Virus record (IMG/VR): IMGVR_UViG_3300007276_000254
Coordinates: 1 to 26,249 of that record
Source of the DNA: a virus
Length of the DNA stretch: 26,249 nucleotides
Strand: one strand, 5' to 3'
Below the pieces are notes generated by a model. That model was not told the DNA's origin, searched no databases, and saw only the letters and a program-made list of their open reading frames with translations. Below are positions 21,969-26,249 of the stretch, piece by piece. Position 1 is the stretch's first letter; every line of letters begins with the position of its first letter. The position numbers and the translations under genes are program-made.

Positions 21969-23519
21969 ATGGCTTCTAAGAAAGTAAACGCGGCGCAAAA
22001 AATTATAAACCTTTCGGCGCCTTCCGCGAGTACCGCGGGCGCAGGCTTTAGCGCTTCGCTTTCTTCTTTGAAGCGTAAGCTTTCGGAAGGCGCGCGTAAT
22101 GCGATAGCCCACATAAAGCGAAACGAGTCTAATAAATATTATTTTTACGGCGAACTAGATAACCTACCTAACGCAATTATAGCGGCGGTAGATAACAGCG
22201 GGACCGCTACGGCCTGCACTAACCGGCTTAGCCAGTTTATACAGGCCGACGGCTTTATAATGCCGGGCGTAGATACCGCTAAGGCCAATAAGCGGCAGAC
22301 GCTTCTAGGTCTGCTAGAAGACCTTACACTAAACGAAGCCTACTTAGAAGGCTTCGCGCTTCGTCTTATATTCGATAACGCCGGCGACATAGTTAAACTA
22401 TATAGCCTAGACGTTAAGACGCTGCGCCGCAAGGGCGCCGGCTTCGAGTTTAATCCGCTTATGGGCGAAATAGGTAAGAACCACGGCGAAACGAGAATCT
22501 ACCCGGAATATGACCCGGAGCGCGCGCCAGAAGAAAGGCGCCAAACTATAGCTAAACAAGTTAGGGACCACGGCGAGCAACTAGGCGAAGTTCTTTACGT
22601 ATTCCGCAAGGGCTTAGGGCTTTACTACGACGTTTACCCGGTGCCGCGTTTCTACGCCTCCATCGAAGACGTAATTAGCGACGGCAAAATAAGCCAGCTA
22701 GACCTAAGAAATATAGCACAAGGCTTTAGGACGCCGGTAATAATTTCGACCGGTCCTATAGATGATCAAAATAAAGACGACGACGGGCTAACCGCGCAGG
22801 ACTACTTCGACGAAAGCCTACAGGAATTTACCGGCGAAGACGCCAGCCCAATCTTACACCTAAAAGGCAATACCGAAGAATTTAAGCCAACCGTTACGAC
22901 TATTAACGTAGCCGAAATCTTAGACCAAACCGACCGCGCCAGCGATAGGATAGCTAAGCGGGTAGCTAGGATTTTTGATGTGCCCGAAGTACTCATAGGC
23001 ATAGCGAAAGAAGGCCAGCTAGGCAACGTACAGGAACTTAAAAACCAGTTAGCGCTATTCGCGCTTTCAGTATACAAGCGGCAGGCTAGAATCAAAGAAG
23101 CCTTCGACCTAATTAAGCCAAAACTTAAGCTTATGGGCCTGCCGGTTAATGCCGACTTTACGCTAAGCACGCTTAAGCCTTTCGACTTTATACCCGACGC
23201 CGTAATAGCAGGATTAACACCAGAGGAGCAAAAGGAATTATTTGAAATAGACCTTAAAAGCAGCCCGGCGCCAAGCGTGCAGCCCGCAACGCCCGAGGGC
23301 GCACCAGCGCCGGGCGCGGAGGCTAATAGCACTCTGACAAACTTAACCGGGCGCCAGATGCAGCACCTACTAAGAATCGTCAGGAAGTTTAATAAAGACG
23401 AGGTTACCTACGAACAAGCCGAGGCACTTTTGATCGGGGGAGGCTTCGCCGCCAATGAAGCCGAAGCGGCTAAGTGGCTAGTTACAAAAGAGGAAGAGGA
23501 TTTAAACCCAGCTCAATAA
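21969..23519 (+). CDS. Portal protein
   Basis: A 516-aa portal, the dodecameric ring that forms the DNA gate at the capsid vertex. The middle contains the expected portal pattern: a KRVARIFDVPEVLIGIAKE segment (about residues 332-350) followed by a long helix with LGNVQELKNQLALF, and an N-terminal half rich in helix-turn segments. The C-terminal ~60 residues (LTGRQMQHLLRIVRKF onward) form a module that I have seen at the end of Bacteroidota-phage portals. Codon style changes in this region (from about 23.2 kb). The gene lies downstream of the capsid rather than beside terminase, and its stop overlaps the next ATG (TAATG). Confidence 0.85.
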   Translation: MASKKVNAAQKIINLSAPSASTAGAGFSASLSSLKRKLSEGARNAIAHIKRNESNKYYFYGELDNLPNAIIAAVDNSGTATACTNRLSQFIQADGFIMPGVDTAKANKRQTLLGLLEDLTLNEAYLEGFALRLIFDNAGDIVKLYSLDVKTLRRKGAGFEFNPLMGEIGKNHGETRIYPEYDPERAPEERRQTIAKQVRDHGEQLGEVLYVFRKGLGLYYDVYPVPRFYASIEDVISDGKISQLDLRNIAQGFRTPVIISTGPIDDQNKDDDGLTAQDYFDESLQEFTGEDASPILHLKGNTEEFKPTVTTINVAEILDQTDRASDRIAKRVARIFDVPEVLIGIAKEGQLGNVQELKNQLALFALSVYKRQARIKEAFDLIKPKLKLMGLPVNADFTLSTLKPFDFIPDAVIAGLTPEEQKELFEIDLKSSPAPSVQPATPEGAPAPGAEANSTLTNLTGRQMQHLLRIVRKFNKDEVTYEQAEALLIGGGFAANEAEAAKWLVTKEEEDLNPAQ

Positions 23520-24067
23520 TGGCAACGACTTTAATGATTACCAAAGCAGATTTTGCAGCGGCAAACTTTGTTAAGTTTTCCCAGAATATTCCGGAGGATC
23601 AAATAAACCCCCACATATACGTCGCACAGGAATACGACCTTGCGCCGCGCCTAGGCGTGCAGTTATACGAGGATTTAGAATCATTGGCAGAGACGCCGGA
23701 TCCCGCAAGACCTGAACTGGCTTTTTTTCTTAACGGGCCGGTTAAACGCTACCTACTATTAGTATCCTATGCTCGATTTATCAGCTCGCACGGGTTAAAT
23801 GTCACTCAGTTCGGGCTGAGCAAAACAACGGACCCCCAGGGAACTTTTGAGCAAAGCAGCGCCGCGGAGCGGGCCGTACTGATTAGGCAGGCCAGCAGCG
23901 ACGCCAACATAGCCCTGGCGAAGCTTACCGCGGTTCCTTTCACTTTCGACGGCGTAAGTTATACGAAGACAGGCAAGGGCGCTAAGCAGTCGCAAAGCAT
24001 ACGGGCGCCAAAACGCCGCCGCGCTTTATTCGTCTCGGGTTTTTCATACTTAGATATTTTGAAATAA
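23519..24067 (+). CDS. Head-tail connector-like protein
   Basis: I choose the ATG at 23519 (182 aa), overlapping the portal stop as TAATG, over an upstream frame start at 23474 that would lie inside the portal gene. The N-terminal LMITKADFAAANFVKFSQNI, then INPHIYVAQEYDLAPRLG resembles adaptor/connector proteins in Bacteroidota phages (DUF6712-like, from memory), which dock under the portal. The middle is helical, and the C-terminus is basic (APKRRRALF). It overlaps the next gene by one base (TAATG). Codon use (TTT, GAT, TCC) differs from the upstream genes. Confidence 0.65.
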   Translation: MATTLMITKADFAAANFVKFSQNIPEDQINPHIYVAQEYDLAPRLGVQLYEDLESLAETPDPARPELAFFLNGPVKRYLLLVSYARFISSHGLNVTQFGLSKTTDPQGTFEQSSAAERAVLIRQASSDANIALAKLTAVPFTFDGVSYTKTGKGAKQSQSIRAPKRRRALFVSGFSYLDILK

Positions 24068-25443
24068 TGGCATACACTAAGCAGCAACTAGAAGCACTAA
24101 AAAATTCCCTGCTAGCTAGCGGCCAGCCTATTACCGCCGCTACGCATAGGGCGCTGGTTCAGAAATTAATTGACGAGCTTTACGACGCCCAAAGCCGCGG
24201 TAATTTATTGGCCGGCGTTCAAAACGATATTACTAACGTGTCGGGAGACGTGACGTTAGTAATTAGATCCGGGCAGGCGTACTTAATACCGACCTCAAAC
24301 TTAGTAGCAGCGGGCCTATCCTTTGATGACCTTAACGGAATAGTCGTAGTGGATCCACAAAACGGAGATCTGCTGGCGTACGACGCCCTTACTGACACTT
24401 GGCGAAATGTAGAAAACACTTTAACCGGTGACTTCGTGCCCTACGGCGGCGCATCAGCCAGCGTAGATTTAGGCGAGTTTGGTATGAAGGCCGGGTTTCT
24501 TCAACTCGACACAACGCCGACCGGCACGCCTGAAGAAGCAGGCGTGATTTTTTGGGACGCCGACGATTTGACCGTAGACATAAGGCTTAACGGCTACGTA
24601 ATGAAAATAGGCGAAGACCTTTTTTATCCGGTTACAAATCAAACGGGGTCCAGCATCCCAAAAGGGACGCCGGTAAGATTCGCGGGAACTTTAGGCGCGT
24701 CTGGGCGTCTACTTATCGCTCTTTTCTTAGCGGACGGGTCCTTAGAATCCCAAGTATTTATGGGGGTCACGGCGGAAACAATCGCCAACGGCGCCGCCGG
24801 AAAGGTTTTATGGTTCGGAAGGATACGCAAAATAAACACCAGCGCTTTTTCTGAAGGCGACATACTTTACGCTTCCCCTACAGTTGCGGGCGGCTTCACG
24901 TCTACTAAGCCTGCTGCGCCCAACAATATTATAAGCGTGGCGGCGGTAATTAATAGCAGCGCGAGTCAAGGCGTTATTTTTGTAAGGCCACAAATAGAAG
25001 TCGCTGCGGCAATCTTTAGCCCAATAGTTCAAGAAAATTTTACGCTAGTAGATTCTGCAGGAACCGTAACTTTTACTTATGATTACCGGTCCTTTATCTA
25101 CTATAGGCAAGGAAACACTATTTTCTGGTCTCTTAACGTATCGGGCGTAGCAACTGGGGCGCCTTCGGCGGGGGGAATTTGCAAGATAACCGGCATAGTT
25201 GCGCCTAGCTTTACCCCTATACCTACAAGTTTTGGGCTGTCTTCTGTTTCGTCGTCTCGGTTAAATTATATTTTTGGGTCCACTTTAACCCCTGCGCAGA
25301 TAGCCAACTTAAGAGTAAATCTCCCTTTTGGCGGAAATATCAATTTTAACTATAGAAAGGATAATCTTGCGGGCTACACTACCTTTTTGGGCAACGGGAA
25401 CCCCTTTCAAATAAGCTTAGAAGGCCATTACTATGTAGAATAA
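24067..25443 (+). CDS. Tail fibre/spike-like structural protein
   Basis: A 458-aa protein with modular structure. Residues 1-60 are helical and charged (MAYTKQQLEALKNSLLASGQ), suited to attachment; a central part (about 180-300) with NQTGSSIPKGTPVRF and GRIRKINTSAFSEGDILYA resembles a beta domain seen in phage tail-fibre-type proteins; the last ~140 residues are Ser/Thr/Gly/Asn-rich beta sequence ending GHYYVE, a typical receptor-binding or shaft end. No enzymatic motif. It starts at the TAATG overlap. Codon use is less CTA/ATA-biased than upstream genes. Receptor role is inferred. Confidence 0.6.
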   Translation: MAYTKQQLEALKNSLLASGQPITAATHRALVQKLIDELYDAQSRGNLLAGVQNDITNVSGDVTLVIRSGQAYLIPTSNLVAAGLSFDDLNGIVVVDPQNGDLLAYDALTDTWRNVENTLTGDFVPYGGASASVDLGEFGMKAGFLQLDTTPTGTPEEAGVIFWDADDLTVDIRLNGYVMKIGEDLFYPVTNQTGSSIPKGTPVRFAGTLGASGRLLIALFLADGSLESQVFMGVTAETIANGAAGKVLWFGRIRKINTSAFSEGDILYASPTVAGGFTSTKPAAPNNIISVAAVINSSASQGVIFVRPQIEVAAAIFSPIVQENFTLVDSAGTVTFTYDYRSFIYYRQGNTIFWSLNVSGVATGAPSAGGICKITGIVAPSFTPIPTSFGLSSVSSSRLNYIFGSTLTPAQIANLRVNLPFGGNINFNYRKDNLAGYTTFLGNGNPFQISLEGHYYVE

Positions 25444-25477
25444 ATAACCTTTAAAAAGCGTTTTAAAATATATCAAA

Positions 25478-25858
25478 ATGGCAACAATCGAAAAAGACAA
25501 GCAAGGCTTATTAAATATTCAGTTAATCCAGGGAGACGGCAAACCGATTTCTCTTACTTTCCTAATGACGACCCCGCTGGGGGCCATAGCGCCTATAGAT
25601 TTGAGAACGTACTCGGCTATTAGGTTAGACGTAAAAAGCCAGAAGGACGTGAATGAAAAACCTTTTATATCGCTAAGCCTTGGAAAAGGTCTGGTTATTT
25701 CGGGCTACAACTTTAATGTTTTATCTTTTGAACTATTAGAACAATTTAATAGAACTTCTTTAGCGTCCTGGTACTACGACGTTAAATTTACCAACGCCAG
25801 CGGCACCAAGCATTTAATCGCCGGACTAATTTCAATAGACAGATCAGTAACAAAATGA
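25478..25858 (+). CDS. Small beta-rich structural protein (baseplate/fibre-associated)
   Basis: A 126-aa protein with alternating short strands and no enzyme motif. The order (an N-terminal strand, a short helix-turn with I-D-L-R-T-Y-S-A-I-R-L-D-V, then further strands) recalls the N-terminal domain of BppU-type baseplate proteins, which anchor receptor-binding proteins; this is a tentative match. The ATG at 25478 is preceded by a long A-rich leader. Its stop overlaps the next gene's ATG (ATGA), so it is coupled to the repeat-rich fibre. Confidence 0.58.
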   Translation: MATIEKDKQGLLNIQLIQGDGKPISLTFLMTTPLGAIAPIDLRTYSAIRLDVKSQKDVNEKPFISLSLGKGLVISGYNFNVLSFELLEQFNRTSLASWYYDVKFTNASGTKHLIAGLISIDRSVTK

Positions 25859-26249
25859 GAGAAGTATTTATAACAGCCTTATCAGAGGCGATTCTAGTCA
25901 CTGTGACGCAGTCTGGCGAAGAGATGGCAAAACAGTACGCCTTGGAGGCGTTGGGCTATAAGGAGGAGGCCGAATTGGCCGAGATCGCAACAGCCGCCGA
26001 CAGGGTAGCTACTGGATTGGATGCCGCCGCAACAGCCGCCGACAGGGTAGCTACTGGATTGGATGCCGTCGCAACAAGTGAGGACAGGGTAGCTACTGGA
26101 TTGGACGCCGTCGCAACAGCCGCCGACAGGGTAGCTACTGGATTGGATGCCGTCGCAACAAGTGAGGACAGGGTAGCTACTGGATTGGATGCCGCCGCAA
26201 CAGCCGCCGACAGGGTAGCTACTGGATTGGATGCCGTCGCAACAAGTGA
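25855..26249 (+). CDS. Repeat-rich tail fibre protein, N-terminal part (3' end outside window)
   Basis: ATG 25855 overlaps the previous stop (ATGA), and the frame is open to the window end. The first 44 residues (MREVFITALSEAILVTVTQ then a charged helix) are unique; from 25987 the protein is a string of 14-residue repeats (ATAADRVATGLDAV and ATSEDRVATGLDAV, six full units plus the start of a seventh). Fourteen residues equal two heptads, so a coiled-coil shaft is likely, as in other phage fibres. Codons (TTG, GGA, AGG) are unlike the structural genes upstream. No receptor-binding domain is visible inside the window. Confidence 0.75.
   Translation, partial: MREVFITALSEAILVTVTQSGEEMAKQYALEALGYKEEAELAEIATAADRVATGLDAAATAADRVATGLDAVATSEDRVATGLDAVATAADRVATGLDAVATSEDRVATGLDAAATAADRVATGLDAVATS
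25987..26249 (+). repeat. 42-bp tandem repeat in the fibre gene
   Basis: Six full 42-bp units start at 25987, 26029, 26071, 26113, 26155 and 26197, and a partial seventh begins at 26239. Each begins GCAACA and contains GACAGGGTAGCTACTGGATT. Two unit types (AA-D and SE-D) alternate from 26029 on, giving an 84-bp higher-order period. The near-identity of codons implies recent duplication. Confidence 0.9.

Noticed and set aside
23474-23518. Upstream start of the connector gene (197 aa)
   Set aside because: It lies inside the portal gene, and the TAATG junction at 23517-23521 is a better start; the family motif begins just after it.
1-26249. Recoded stop codons (for example TAG read as an amino acid), suggested by frequent TAG trinucleotides
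   Set aside because: Genes end with TAA, TAG and TGA at natural boundaries, and TAG is in-frame stop in at least three of them; the abundance comes from CTA codons followed by G.
25987-26249. CRISPR-like array
   Set aside because: Repeats are contiguous with no spacers, are in frame, and encode a coiled-coil repeat.

Overview
This window is part of a tailed (siphovirus-like) phage or prophage, most likely of a Bacteroidota host. The host inference rests on three things. Most genes lack a Shine-Dalgarno sequence and are instead preceded by A/T-rich leaders. Several proteins (the VapE-type primase, the 682-aa baseplate-like protein, the portal and the major capsid protein) resemble families I know mainly from Bacteroidota phages. 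The intergenic DNA is AT-rich while the coding DNA is not. Codon use is distinctive: CTA for Leu, ATA for Ile, GTA for Val and GAA for Glu are strongly favoured, and CTAG tetranucleotides are abundant. TAA, TAG and TGA all act as stops, so the standard code is in use. I see no integrase, lysis gene, tRNA or CRISPR array.

Layout. (1) 1-7102, DNA metabolism on the + strand: the C-terminal part of a VapE-type primase/helicase cut by the window start, a D12-class adenine methyltransferase, a PAPS-reductase-like PP-loop protein, a VRR-NUC nuclease, an SNF2-type helicase, a small protein that may be sliding-clamp-like, and several small unknowns. (2) 7103-7546, a non-coding region with a terminator, 12-bp-period TGTTTACC repeats, an AT-rich tract and an 11-bp inverted repeat; it is a candidate replication origin or packaging site. 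(3) 7547-9960, terminase small and large subunits plus a protein that may be a tail-assembly chaperone. (4) 10037-10807, two cysteine-containing accessory genes. (5) 10826-17727, head-tail/tail completion proteins, two large tail/baseplate proteins and the tape measure. (6) 17755-18443, three small genes on the opposite strand. (7) 18512-23519, ClpP-like protease with a scaffold-like tail, major capsid, a possible tail tube, and the portal. (8) 23519-26249, a connector-like protein, a fibre-like protein, a small beta-rich protein and the start of a repeat-rich fibre cut by the window end.

The genes together form a replication-packaging-morphogenesis programme. Most late genes overlap or abut (ATGA and TAATG junctions), which implies long polycistronic messages. 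Superimposed on this are four copies of a dyad element (TTAAAC-N3-GTTTAA) with an ATTTAAACC block about 20 nt from the dyad centre. They stand upstream of small accessory genes, and three of those units also end in a hairpin terminator, so they look like independently transcribed 'morons' under common control. The minus-strand cassette encodes a ribbon-helix-helix protein and a one-helix membrane protein. Other points: an apparent one-base deletion near the start of the 10826-11241 gene, a change of codon style inside the portal gene at about 23.2 kb, a possible nested scaffold start in the protease gene, and a 42-bp (14-residue) tandem repeat at the right end.
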